DNA from: Flagellimonas_A sp039592695 | GTDB lineage: Bacteria > Bacteroidota > Bacteroidia > Flavobacteriales > Flavobacteriaceae | Assembly: GCF_039592695.1 (NCBI RefSeq) | Contig: NZ_JBBUTK010000001.1 | Coordinates: 1-64,000 of the forward strand | DNA length: 64,000 bases | Direction: 5' to 3' | Part shown: piece after piece, positions 18,623 through 26,828 of the stretch | Numbering within the stretch: position 1 is the stretch's first letter | How the letters are laid out: the number at the start of each line of letters is the position of its first letter | Translations under genes and position numbers: made by a program | Notes under the pieces: model-generated | The model's input: only the letters and a program-made list of their open reading frames with translations | The model's database searches: none | What the model was told of the DNA's origin: nothing

Positions 18623-19327
18623 ATGAATAAAAGCATTGTTTTCAATTGGATAGCGTGTTTTTTCGTTTGTTCACTGAATGCGCAAATAGCACAGAACAAT
18701 AATGCTACACTTGGCACACTCAATGATTTAGGATTCTTTGTAGAAGTCAACAATTCTAAGTATGCAGGGGCCGAGGGATCAAAATATCTTTTTGATGAAT
18801 TCGTGCCAGCAAAAATCAATCAAGTCAAAACCAGCCATGCCGTACGCTTCGATGTGGTAGATAACATCATAGAATTCAAGGATAGTGAGAGAGAGACCAA
18901 AGGACTTTCAGCAGAAAAGGAATACAGTATTGTATTGCAAGATGGCAGCAGTAGGGTGTTCGTTACCAAAAAGTTTATTGATGACTACGGCAAATCAAGC
19001 AACACCTTTTTTGAGAAGATGTATGCCAATGAATATTTTGAACTGTTCAAAAAAGAACGTATCAAGTTTCAAGAGGCAAAACCTGCCAAAAGTAGTTATG
19101 AACCAGAAAAGCCGGCAAAGTTTGTTGGGCTACCAGATGCCTTCTATTTGGATTTTAAGGATGACAATTCAGAAGAGTTGGTAAAGATTCCCAGAAAAAG
19201 AAAAAAACTAAAAGAATTCTTTGGAAAAGAATATCCATCCATAGAAAAGTTTGCAAAGAAAAATGATTTAGATTTTGACTCGGCCACCCACTTGGTAAAA
19301 ATCATAAATCACTATATAGAACTTTAA
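18623..19327 (+). CDS. Secreted protein of unknown function
   Basis: 234 residues. Cleavable signal peptide (about 1-21, CSLNAQ), then a soluble, lysine-rich chain with no transmembrane segment or cysteine pairs. I do not recognise a family. The C-terminal 60 residues (IPRKRKKLKEFFGKEYPSIE to the end) are probably helical and look like a small separate domain. It sits alone between the two SusC/SusD pairs, after the terminator of pair 1 and before the leader of pair 2. A role linked to either pair is possible from position only. Normal codon use argues for a real gene. Confidence 0.75.
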   Translation: MNKSIVFNWIACFFVCSLNAQIAQNNNATLGTLNDLGFFVEVNNSKYAGAEGSKYLFDEFVPAKINQVKTSHAVRFDVVDNIIEFKDSERETKGLSAEKEYSIVLQDGSSRVFVTKKFIDDYGKSSNTFFEKMYANEYFELFKKERIKFQEAKPAKSSYEPEKPAKFVGLPDAFYLDFKDDNSEELVKIPRKRKKLKEFFGKEYPSIEKFAKKNDLDFDSATHLVKIINHYIEL

Positions 19328-19460
19328 GTTCGCACCACATTAATCACCTTAAGCATACTTTTTCGTTAAAAAGAGTTTGTTCTGATGGGCGACTATTCTT
19401 ATAAAGCCCTTGCCGTTTAAGAAGTACCTTGACTAAAATTTGTTGTAGTTGCTTTACTTC

Positions 19461-19617
19461 TGCAATTGTAAAGGTAAGGCGGTGAGAGGTCTTACTTCTT
19501 GACCAAAGCAACATTCCATTAAGTTTTGTTTTCTACACAGAGGTATTATTTGAATTAGCTATCATAAACCTCTACCGCCTACCTTTCTCAGTTGCACTGA
19601 CTCAAAATACTAACAAA
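19461..19617 (+). repeat. Duplicated leader of susC pair 2 with long inverted-repeat arms
   Basis: Second copy of the block at 13913-14071. The 5' arm (19472-19489) is identical to the first copy. The 3' arm (19569-19584) differs in sequence but still pairs: 16 bp (4+7+5) with two single-base bulges, enclosing 79 bases as in copy 1. The -7-like TATTATTTG is conserved, but the spacing to the upstream TTTTG is two bases shorter than in copy 1. The 130 bases between the previous gene and this block hold nothing recognisable apart from diverged homology to the same region of copy 1. Confidence 0.6.
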
Positions 19618-19628
19618 ACCATGTTTTT

Positions 19629-22600
19629 ATGAAGGTAAAACTACGATTGTGGGCCATTGCATTGGCAATATGTTGTTTCACAACACTACAGGCCCAAGAG
19701 AACACCATTACGGGCACGGTTACAGACCAAGCAGGAGTTCCGTTGCCCGGTGTCAATATTCTTGTTGATGGCACCACTACCGGAACCCAAACCGATTTTG
19801 ATGGCAATTATGCCATTAGTGCCGCACAGGGCCAAGTGCTCGTATTCACGTACATCGGTCAAAGAACACAGCGGGTAACTGTCGGTGCACAAAATACGAT
19901 CAATGTGCAAATGCAAGAAGATGCCCAAGCCCTTGATGAAGTGGTTGTGGTCGGATTTGGTACCCAAATCAAACGAAAAGTGACCGATAACATCGCAAAA
20001 ATAGAAGCTGATGAAATTGGCGGTATAGCAACGCCTAGTTTTCAAGGGGCTTTGATAGGTAAGGCCCCAGGCGTTCAGATTACCCAGACCAACGGTAAAT
20101 TGGATGGCGGATTGAACATTACCATCAGAGGCCTTTCTTCGGTCACGGCATCACAGCAACCCTTATTTGTGATTGATGGCATTGAAATGAACAACAACAA
20201 CATCTCTTCGACCACAGCACCTACAAATCCGCTGTTGGCTCTCAACCCGAACGATATTGCATCCATAGACATTCTAAAAGATGCTTCCGCTGCTGCCATT
20301 TTTGGGGCCAAGGGCACCAATGGCGTTGTTTTGATCACAACAAAAAGAGGCAAACAGGGCAAATCTTCAATTTCCCTGGATGTGTCTACGAGTTATGGAG
20401 AGCCTTCCAATACAAGAGATTGGCTAAATGCTGCAGATTACATCACACTTTTGGAAGAAGCTGAGGCCAATAGTGGGTTTTTAAACTCCATAGGATTGAC
20501 TGTCGACGGGTTGCTCCAAGGTTTTGCGGGTGATCAAGATTTCAGAAACGTTGATACCGACTGGCAAGAATTTGCATTTCAAGACAGCTATATACAAGAT
20601 GTCAACCTATCTGTTTCAGGAGGCAATGAGAAAACGAAAAGTTTCATATCAGGTGGGTATACAGACAACGAGGGTATTGTAAGAGGCAACGCTTTACAGC
20701 GCTATTCGGTTCGTGCCAATATTGATCATAAGGTCAATGACTGGTTGAATTTGGGATTGAATTCGAGTTATTCCAGTACCATTATTGATAGAATAGCCAA
20801 TGATAACTCCTTTTTGACACCGATGCAGGCCATAGCACAAATACCGACTTCACCGGCATTTTTATCAAACGGTGATATCAATGGAAATACCTTGTACGCC
20901 AACTTTTTACTGCAGGATCGATTTTCATTTCGAACTACAAAACAACGGCGTTTGTTAGGTAAAGTTTTTGCCGAAATCAAGTTATTGGAAAAATTACGGC
21001 TTCAAACCGAACTAGGCTACGATTATCTAAATCAAACCGTGGATCGTAATACAGGTAGGTTGGCACCTTTTCAATCTACCAATGGGCAGACCTTTGCATC
21101 AGATGATGGTGCCGAAATCATATCTACCAATAACTATCTGACGTATGATACTACTTTTGGTGAGGCCTCTAACTTTACGTTTGTATTGGGTTCTAACTTT
21201 ACCAGGTTTAAAAATAGGACCACCTCGGTCACCGGTGATGGGTTTCCAACGGATGATTTTAAGTCAGTGGCCAGTGCAGCTCTAATTTCAGCAGGTGATG
21301 GTACATTTACCAACTGGGCCCAGTTGTCTTATTTTGCAAGGGTTACCTACGATTATGCAGGCAAGTATCTGTTTAAGGCAAGCATTCGGCGTGATGGCTC
21401 ATCTCGGTTTGGTGCGGAAAATCAATTTGGATATTTTCCGGCAGCATCGGCAGGATGGATCATCTCAGAGGAAGATTTCTTGTCAGGTAGTGGCACCCTT
21501 TCGTATTTGAAGTTAAGGGGCAGTTGGGGTATCAATGGTAATACACCCATTGCCAACTTTGGTAGTCTAGGGCTCTTCGGGGGTGCTAGTTATAATGGAG
21601 AATCAGCATTGGAGTTTACCCAAGGGGCAAATCCCGATTTGAAGTGGGAAGAAACCGAACAAATCAATTTCGGACTTGATTTTGGGTTCTTGAATAACCG
21701 AATTTCAGGAGAAATCGATTACTACAAAAAGAAAACCAAAGACTTGTTGTTCAATACCCGGGTTCCGTTTGAAGCTTTGTTGCCATCACATCGAGTGTTA
21801 CAAAATGTAGGAAATCTTGAAAACGAAGGTTTCGAATTTTCACTGAACACCACCAACATACAGACACAGAACTTGTCATGGAAAACCAATCTGAACTTCG
21901 CGATCAATAAAAATAAAATCACAAATCTTCCCAATGGTGAAGATTTGATTACAACGAGGAATATTCTTAGGGAAGGTGAACCTATAAATTCCTTTTACTT
22001 GATAGAGTATGCAGGTGTAGATCCGGCAAATGGTGACGCGCTCTACGTGCTCAACACAGAAAATCCAGATGGCACTTTAGACAAGAGTACGACCAACGAT
22101 CCAACAGCAGCAGAGCGAATTGTAGCGGGTAATCCTAATCCTGATGTAATAGCTGGTCTCTCAAGTAATTTCAACTATAAAGGTCTTGATTTTTCCTTCA
22201 CTTTTCAAGGCCAATGGGGCGGTCAGCGTTATAATAACGCAGGAAGTTTTCAAGAAACAGGTTTGGGAAATGGATTGGATAATCAAGACCAAATCATCTT
22301 TGATCGCAGGTGGCAAAACCCGGGTGATATTACCGATGTGCCCCAAGCGAGATTGTTCGTCAATAATGGGCATTCAGAAAGTACGCGTTATATGCAAGAT
22401 GCAGACTTTATCAGATTGCGTAATGTCGCGATAGGATACTCGTTGCCACAAGAGGTATTGGAACGGATTGGAATGAGCCGTATTCGCATTTACGTAAGTG
22501 GTTTAAACCTTTTAACCTTTACGGATTACAGAGGGTATGATCCAGAATCATCTGATGACGCCTCGATTTCAAATACCAATTCAGGCACCACTTTTTATTC

Positions 22601-22649
22601 GGCACCACAAGCTCGTGTGTATACATTGGGTCTAAACCTTGGATTTTAA
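19629..22649 (+). CDS. SusC/RagA-family TonB-linked outer-membrane transporter (pair 2)
   Basis: 1006 residues: signal peptide (about 1-22, LQAQ), carboxypeptidase-regulatory-like domain (TGTVTDQAGVPLPGVN), TonB box region (DEVVVVGFG near 116), plug with AAIFGAKGTNGVVLITTKRG near 220-240, and a barrel ending LGLNLGF. The first 120 residues are very close to pair 1 (shared GTQTDFDGNY and INVQMQEDAQAL), while plug and barrel have diverged, as expected after duplication and change of substrate. An ATG two codons upstream of the chosen start is out of frame. Ligand unknown, energy from TonB. Confidence 0.95.
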   Translation: MKVKLRLWAIALAICCFTTLQAQENTITGTVTDQAGVPLPGVNILVDGTTTGTQTDFDGNYAISAAQGQVLVFTYIGQRTQRVTVGAQNTINVQMQEDAQALDEVVVVGFGTQIKRKVTDNIAKIEADEIGGIATPSFQGALIGKAPGVQITQTNGKLDGGLNITIRGLSSVTASQQPLFVIDGIEMNNNNISSTTAPTNPLLALNPNDIASIDILKDASAAAIFGAKGTNGVVLITTKRGKQGKSSISLDVSTSYGEPSNTRDWLNAADYITLLEEAEANSGFLNSIGLTVDGLLQGFAGDQDFRNVDTDWQEFAFQDSYIQDVNLSVSGGNEKTKSFISGGYTDNEGIVRGNALQRYSVRANIDHKVNDWLNLGLNSSYSSTIIDRIANDNSFLTPMQAIAQIPTSPAFLSNGDINGNTLYANFLLQDRFSFRTTKQRRLLGKVFAEIKLLEKLRLQTELGYDYLNQTVDRNTGRLAPFQSTNGQTFASDDGAEIISTNNYLTYDTTFGEASNFTFVLGSNFTRFKNRTTSVTGDGFPTDDFKSVASAALISAGDGTFTNWAQLSYFARVTYDYAGKYLFKASIRRDGSSRFGAENQFGYFPAASAGWIISEEDFLSGSGTLSYLKLRGSWGINGNTPIANFGSLGLFGGASYNGESALEFTQGANPDLKWEETEQINFGLDFGFLNNRISGEIDYYKKKTKDLLFNTRVPFEALLPSHRVLQNVGNLENEGFEFSLNTTNIQTQNLSWKTNLNFAINKNKITNLPNGEDLITTRNILREGEPINSFYLIEYAGVDPANGDALYVLNTENPDGTLDKSTTNDPTAAERIVAGNPNPDVIAGLSSNFNYKGLDFSFTFQGQWGGQRYNNAGSFQETGLGNGLDNQDQIIFDRRWQNPGDITDVPQARLFVNNGHSESTRYMQDADFIRLRNVAIGYSLPQEVLERIGMSRIRIYVSGLNLLTFTDYRGYDPESSDDASISNTNSGTTFYSAPQARVYTLGLNLGF

Positions 22650-22663
22650 ATAAAAAATACGTT

Positions 22664-24043
22664 ATGAAATACATAAAGATTCTAATTATATCAGTTCTAT
22701 TGACAGGTCTTGTTTCCTGTGAAAAAGAATTGGACCTTCAGCCACAACAGAGTATTAGCATTGATGCGGCAACGGCCACCCCTGAAAACGTCAATGCAAT
22801 CTTGCTAGAGGCGTATGATATTGGTAGAAACACAAGTCCAGACAATGTAGCGCCATTATATTTCGGACTTTACAGTGGCCAAATCAATATTGCTATCGAT
22901 CTTTTGGGCAATACCGACCAAGTAAGTTGGAACGGTACATTCTCAAATCTTAGAGATTTGTTCAACAAGGCGCTTATCAATGACAATTTGAGTGCATTAA
23001 ATTTTTATGCAGACAGTTACGCCATGATTGGGCATGTAAATACCGTTCTGGCAAATTTGGATAAGTTTGAAGATACCTCAGAACAAAATCGTGTTGAGGG
23101 TGAAGCCAAGTTTTTAAGGGGATTGATTTATTTTGATATGGTCAGGGTTTTTGGCCAGCAGTACAACCCTGGCGGCAACAATAGCCAACTTGGTGTTCCG
23201 ATTGTATTGCTGCCGCCCGATGTGAGCAGAGCCGTACCAAGAGATACGGTTGAAGATGTCTATGCACAGGTCATTAGTGACTTGACCGATGCAGCATCCT
23301 TATTGCCGGCAAGCAATGGTGCTAGGGCGGATCGATATGCTGCATTGGCGGTATTGGCACGTGTATATCTACAACAAAGCAATTTTGCTGCTGCCCGTGA
23401 TGCTGCTAATGAGGTACTTCAGGATAGTGGCCACACTTTGACGGCTACCTATGCCGAAGCATTTGATACCGATGATAATCCCATAGAGACTATTTTTTCA
23501 TGGGTGGTCACCGTTCAAGAGGGTACCAATGAGTCAAATACGCACTATGCCACACAAGCGTTAGGCGGTCGGGGTGGCGACATTGCCGTGACCCAAACCT
23601 ATCTTGATAAATTTGATACGCCCACAGACCAAAGAAGAAACTTCACCTACCCTGGTGAAGGGGTCAGTGATGGGTTTACGCTTACCTCAAAATTTGCCAG
23701 GCAGTTTGCCAATGCGACCCATATCAGGATTGCAGAGATGCACTTGATCCGTGCTGAAAGCAATTTTAGATTGGGTACGTCAGTGGGCTTGCCGCCGCTT
23801 GATGAAATCAATGCACTCAGGGCACGGTCTTCGGCGCCACCTTTGGCAGCACTGACCCTTGATTTGATTTTGAATGAACGGGAGTTGGAGCTTGCCTTTG
23901 AAGGATTCACGCTGCACGACTATAAAAGAACGCAGCGCGATATTGGCGGGCTTTCATGGGATGATAATCGGTTGGTATTTCCAATACCGCAATCGGCACG
24001 CGATAGAAATCCGCTGTTGGAGCAGAATCCGGGATACAATTAA
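22664..24043 (+). CDS. SusD/RagB-family nutrient-binding lipoprotein (pair 2)
   Basis: 459 residues, 14 bp after susC. Lipoprotein signal with lipobox GLVSC (Cys 20). SusD signatures: EAKFLRGLIYFDMVRVFGQQY near 146-166, RADRYAALAVLARVYLQ near 222-238, RIAEMHLIRAESNFRLG and ERELELAFEGFTLHDYKR near the C-terminus. Surface binding partner of the preceding channel. An imperfect terminator follows. Together with pair 1 this gives two complete binding/import units without local degradative enzymes, so these are transport modules rather than full polysaccharide-utilisation loci. Confidence 0.95.
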   Translation: MKYIKILIISVLLTGLVSCEKELDLQPQQSISIDAATATPENVNAILLEAYDIGRNTSPDNVAPLYFGLYSGQINIAIDLLGNTDQVSWNGTFSNLRDLFNKALINDNLSALNFYADSYAMIGHVNTVLANLDKFEDTSEQNRVEGEAKFLRGLIYFDMVRVFGQQYNPGGNNSQLGVPIVLLPPDVSRAVPRDTVEDVYAQVISDLTDAASLLPASNGARADRYAALAVLARVYLQQSNFAAARDAANEVLQDSGHTLTATYAEAFDTDDNPIETIFSWVVTVQEGTNESNTHYATQALGGRGGDIAVTQTYLDKFDTPTDQRRNFTYPGEGVSDGFTLTSKFARQFANATHIRIAEMHLIRAESNFRLGTSVGLPPLDEINALRARSSAPPLAALTLDLILNERELELAFEGFTLHDYKRTQRDIGGLSWDDNRLVFPIPQSARDRNPLLEQNPGYN

Positions 24044-24069
24044 GAACTTGATTGATTTTGAATTATTAG

Positions 24070-24100
24070 GGAGGCCGTCTATATGATGGTCTTCTTTTTT
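24070..24100 (+). terminator. Terminator of SusC/SusD pair 2
   Basis: Nine-base stem GAGGCCGTC (24071-24079) with GATGGTCTT (24085-24093), three G-T pairs, then a T-rich tail. Weaker than the terminator of pair 1. Confidence 0.55.
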
Positions 24101-24135
24101 ATGATTCTTGGGCGACACTTTCATATTTTTGTGGC

Positions 24136-24546
24136 ATGATTGTCACCATTTGCAGAAAAGCACATTTCAATGCCGCACATCGATTGCACAACCCTGAGTG
24201 GAGCGATCAGGAGAATCGTGAAGTTTTTGGCAAGTGCAATAGTGTAAACTATCACGGCCACAATTTTGATTTAGAAGTTCGCGTCAGGGGAGAGGTAAAC
24301 CAAGACACAGGTTTTGTGATGGATTTGGCAGAACTGGGGCAACTGATCAAAAACGAAGTTGAAGAACGCTTTGATCATAAAAACCTCAATGAAGACTGCC
24401 CTGAATTTGAGGGTCTGATGCCTTCGACAGAGAATTTTGTAAAAATCATCTATGATATTTTGAAGCAAAGTATCAATGCGTCGCACAAACTTCATATCAC
24501 GTTGCATGAAACACAAAAGAATGCTGCAGAGTATGGTGATTGGTAA
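24136..24546 (+). CDS. queD: 6-carboxytetrahydropterin synthase / PTPS family protein
   Basis: 136 residues. Zinc ligands H15 (AAHRLH), H40 and H42 (YHGHN) and the catalytic-type C34, with spacing C-x5-HGH. That spacing is the one seen in biopterin-type PTPS and PTPS-I enzymes, whereas E. coli QueD has C-x3-HGH, so the queD name is by family and a pterin side function is possible. The usual role is conversion of dihydroneopterin triphosphate to 6-carboxytetrahydropterin for queuosine synthesis. A TATTTTTG core at 24124-24131 ends four bases before the ATG, so either the message is nearly leaderless or the match is fortuitous. tRNA-Val(GAC) follows 34 bp downstream. Confidence 0.88.
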   Translation: MIVTICRKAHFNAAHRLHNPEWSDQENREVFGKCNSVNYHGHNFDLEVRVRGEVNQDTGFVMDLAELGQLIKNEVEERFDHKNLNEDCPEFEGLMPSTENFVKIIYDILKQSINASHKLHITLHETQKNAAEYGDW

Positions 24547-24580
24547 CAAATTTCCGATATTTGCCGCCCAATCAAGTTAC

Positions 24581-24655
24581 GGAGTATTAGCTCAGTTGGT
24601 TTAGAGCGCTGCCTTGACAGGGCAGAGGTCACTGGTTCGAATCCAGTATACTCCA
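24581..24655 (+). tRNA. tRNA-Val (anticodon GAC)
   Basis: Acceptor GGAGTAT/ATACTCC, anticodon stem CTGCC/GGCAG with loop TTGACAG (anticodon GAC), T-loop TTCGAAT, discriminator A. 75 bases, CCA not encoded. Reads GUC/GUU valine codons. Its 3' half is copied in the array that follows directly. Confidence 0.95.
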
Positions 24656-25025
24656 CAAGGCAGTGCTCTAGCGCTGTCCGCCTCTGGCGGAGCAAGAGGT
24701 CACTGGTTCGAATCCAGTATACTCCACAAGGCAGTGCTCTAGCGCTGTCCGCCTCTGGCGGAGCAAGAGGTCACTGGTTCGAATCCAGTATACTCCACAA
24801 GGCAGTGCTCTAGCGCTGTCCGCCTCTGGCGGAGCAAGAGGTCACTGGTTCGAATCCAGTATACTCCACAAGGCAGTGCTCTAGCGCTGTCCGCCTCTGG
24901 CGGAGCAAGAGGTCACTGGTTCGAATCCAGTATACTCCACAAGGCAGTGCTCTAGCGCTGTCCGCCTCTGGCGGAGCAAGAGTTCACTGGTTCCCCCGAT
25001 AGCTATCGGGACAGTATACTCCACA
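24656..25025 (+). repeat. Five tandem 71-bp tRNA-Val-derived units
   Basis: Four units of exactly 71 bp plus a fifth, longer one follow tRNA-Val(GAC) without a gap (the GGCAGTGCTC word starts at 24659, 24730, 24801, 24872 and 24943). Units 1-4 look identical. Each ends with the 34 bases of the tRNA variable/T-arm/3' acceptor region (AGAGGTCACTGG through CTCCACA). The 5' acceptor strand and D arm are absent, and the anticodon arm is replaced by a perfect palindrome TCCGCC-TCT-GGCGGA. Unit 5 also has CCCGATAGCTATCGGG (24995-25010) in place of five T-arm bases. Open frames across the array are artefacts of the repeat. The array ends 7 bp from the 3' end of the DCC gene. Confidence 0.9.
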
Positions 25026-25031
25026 AATTCT

Positions 25032-25403
25032 TCAAAAAGAAACGGTGCAGGTCGCCGACTTTCCAAACCAACGTACCCTATTTCTCGAGGCCAGATTGTA
25101 AATGGTATCCCTGATAATTCTGGGAACAAAAGCTAACAGGGCGGCCACAAGCCTCCATTTGGGTATTTTGGCCACAATTTCGAGAAATCCGTCAGAATGG
25201 GTGTGCACTCCGTTACCGTCAAATAAGATAACGGTCTCTAGGGCTTCGGTCGGGAATCCATGGGCCTTCAGCAGGTTTTGCCCTTTCGGGGATTGAAAAG
25301 CGACAAACTCGAACAATTCTTCAGGGGCAAATTTGAGCAACCAACCGACCACACCGTTGCAGAGGTTACATTCGCCATCAAATATGATGATGTTTTTTTC
25401 CAT
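25032..25403 (-). CDS. Thiol-disulfide oxidoreductase, DCC family (DUF393)
   Basis: 123 residues. The family-defining FDGECNLCN near the N-terminus gives the DxxCxxC motif (C12, C15), and a hydrophobic middle region follows with RDTIYNLASRNRVRWFG near residue 100. Cytoplasmic or membrane-associated thioredoxin-like protein of unclear substrate. Ten further codons are open upstream, but MEKNIIIFDG is the usual N-terminus. Its 3' end abuts the tRNA-derived array, and it may share a transcript with murF, 83 bp upstream on minus. Confidence 0.88.
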   Translation of the reverse strand: MEKNIIIFDGECNLCNGVVGWLLKFAPEELFEFVAFQSPKGQNLLKAHGFPTEALETVILFDGNGVHTHSDGFLEIVAKIPKWRLVAALLAFVPRIIRDTIYNLASRNRVRWFGKSATCTVSF

Positions 25404-25486
25404 GATGCTTCCTTGGTCGAAGACAGGCGGCAATCATTTCTCAAACTTTGAGAATTTAACGGAAATTTTTCCAAAAACCCTTTATT

Positions 25487-26764
25487 TTAGAGGATGTCAA
25501 GAAGTCGCTCTAGGGCCATGCCCCTTGAGCCCTTGATGAAAATATGGGCATCTTCTTGTATCGGATATTGTTGTAGGTGTTTTTTCAAGGATTCAAAGTC
25601 TTGAAACTTTTGATAGGTAGAATCTGTTTTTGAGAAATTATCCCCCACCAAAAAAACGGAAGCAATATCGATGCCTGACACCAAATCAACAATGGACTGA
25701 TGTTCTGCCGCTGCGTCTTCGCCCAATTCAAACATATCGCCCAGAAACGCAATTTTAGGATTGGCGTCCATGGCATCAAAGTTTTCTAAAGCGGCGCGCA
25801 TGCTGGTCGGGTTGGCATTGTAGGCGTCAAGAACGATTTTCTTCCCTTTTTTTTCTATCAATTGTGATCGATTATTTTTTGGTACGTAACTTTCAATGGC
25901 TTCCTTAGTAGCATCCATTGGGACATTGAAATATTTGCCAATCAACACGGCCACACAACAGTTTTGAAAATTATAGGCCCCAATGAGTTGTGTAGAGATT
26001 ATGGTTCCTTCCACTTTTAATTCCACAAAAGGGTTGGATTGAACCAATTCAATAGTAAAATATTCATGATCATTTTGACTGTACCCATATTTTTTGACGT
26101 AATGCAGCAATTTTTCTTTTTGAATGGGGTCATCGGCATTCAAAAATGCAATTCTTTTATTGTCGATAAGGTAGGTGTAAAGTTCGCTTTTGCCCTTGAT
26201 GACCCCCTCAACGCCGCCAAAACCTTCTAAATGGGCTTTTCCGAAATTGGTGATATAACCAAAATCGGGTTGGGCCAGCGTTGAAAGAAAAGCGATCTCA
26301 CCTTGATGGTTGGCCCCCATTTCAATGATGCCGATTTCCGTTTCTTCTTTGATGGAAAGAAGGGTCAAGGGAACCCCGATATGGTTGTTGAGGTTGCCCT
26401 GGGTGGCAACGGTCTTGTATTTTTTAGAGAGCACGGCATTGATCAATTCTTTGGTGGTGGTTTTGCCGTTGCTTCCCGTTAGGGCAATGATTCTGGCCTT
26501 GCAGTGGTTTCGGTGATAGGTGCCGAGCTCTTGAAGGGTATGCAATACATCATCGACCAAGATGACTTTCTCATCCGTCTTGAATTTTTTCTCATCCACC
26601 ACGGCATACGCCGCACCTTTCTTCAATGCCTCCTGCGCAAATTCACTGCCATTGAAGTTGGGGCCCTTCAACGCAAAGAAAATGCAGTCTTTGGTAATTT
26701 TTCGTGTATCGGTACAAGCGTTTGGGTACCTTAAAAACAGCTGGTGTAGTTCACTCAAAATCAT
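25487..26764 (-). CDS. murF: UDP-N-acetylmuramoyl-tripeptide--D-alanyl-D-alanine ligase
   Basis: 425 residues. Mur-ligase architecture: N-terminal UDP-binding domain (TDTRKITKDCIFFALKG near 18-34), ATP loop TGSNGKTTTKE at about 96-106, central EMGANHQGEI near 150, and C-terminal domain with LDAYNANPTSM near 315. It adds D-Ala-D-Ala to the UDP-MurNAc tripeptide, the last cytoplasmic step of the peptidoglycan precursor. The start lies 20 bases beyond the gldJ terminator hairpin, so its promoter must be inside gldJ's 3' end or the message must read through. Confidence 0.95.
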   Translation of the reverse strand: MILSELHQLFLRYPNACTDTRKITKDCIFFALKGPNFNGSEFAQEALKKGAAYAVVDEKKFKTDEKVILVDDVLHTLQELGTYHRNHCKARIIALTGSNGKTTTKELINAVLSKKYKTVATQGNLNNHIGVPLTLLSIKEETEIGIIEMGANHQGEIAFLSTLAQPDFGYITNFGKAHLEGFGGVEGVIKGKSELYTYLIDNKRIAFLNADDPIQKEKLLHYVKKYGYSQNDHEYFTIELVQSNPFVELKVEGTIISTQLIGAYNFQNCCVAVLIGKYFNVPMDATKEAIESYVPKNNRSQLIEKKGKKIVLDAYNANPTSMRAALENFDAMDANPKIAFLGDMFELGEDAAAEHQSIVDLVSGIDIASVFLVGDNFSKTDSTYQKFQDFESLKKHLQQYPIQEDAHIFIKGSRGMALERLLDIL

Positions 26765-26772
26765 GGATTCGA

Positions 26773-26806
26773 AGATAAAAAAAACCCTGACGGCAACGTC
26801 AGGGTC
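26773..26806 (-). terminator. Terminator of gldJ
   Basis: Perfect nine-base stem ACCCTGACG/CGTCAGGGT with a 4-base loop (26784-26805). On minus it is followed by eight T, so it terminates gldJ. Confidence 0.9.
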
Positions 26807-26828
26807 GTATCTTTTTCAGAAGTGATTT

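Noticed and set aside
24656..25025. Tandem repeats that could suggest a CRISPR array
   Set aside because: The units are contiguous 71-bp copies with no variable spacers, and their sequence is derived from the adjacent tRNA. No cas genes are nearby.
24492..25129. Open frames on minus across the tRNA and repeat array
   Set aside because: They translate tRNA and palindrome sequence repeatedly and have no protein-like features apart from the overlapping DCC gene.
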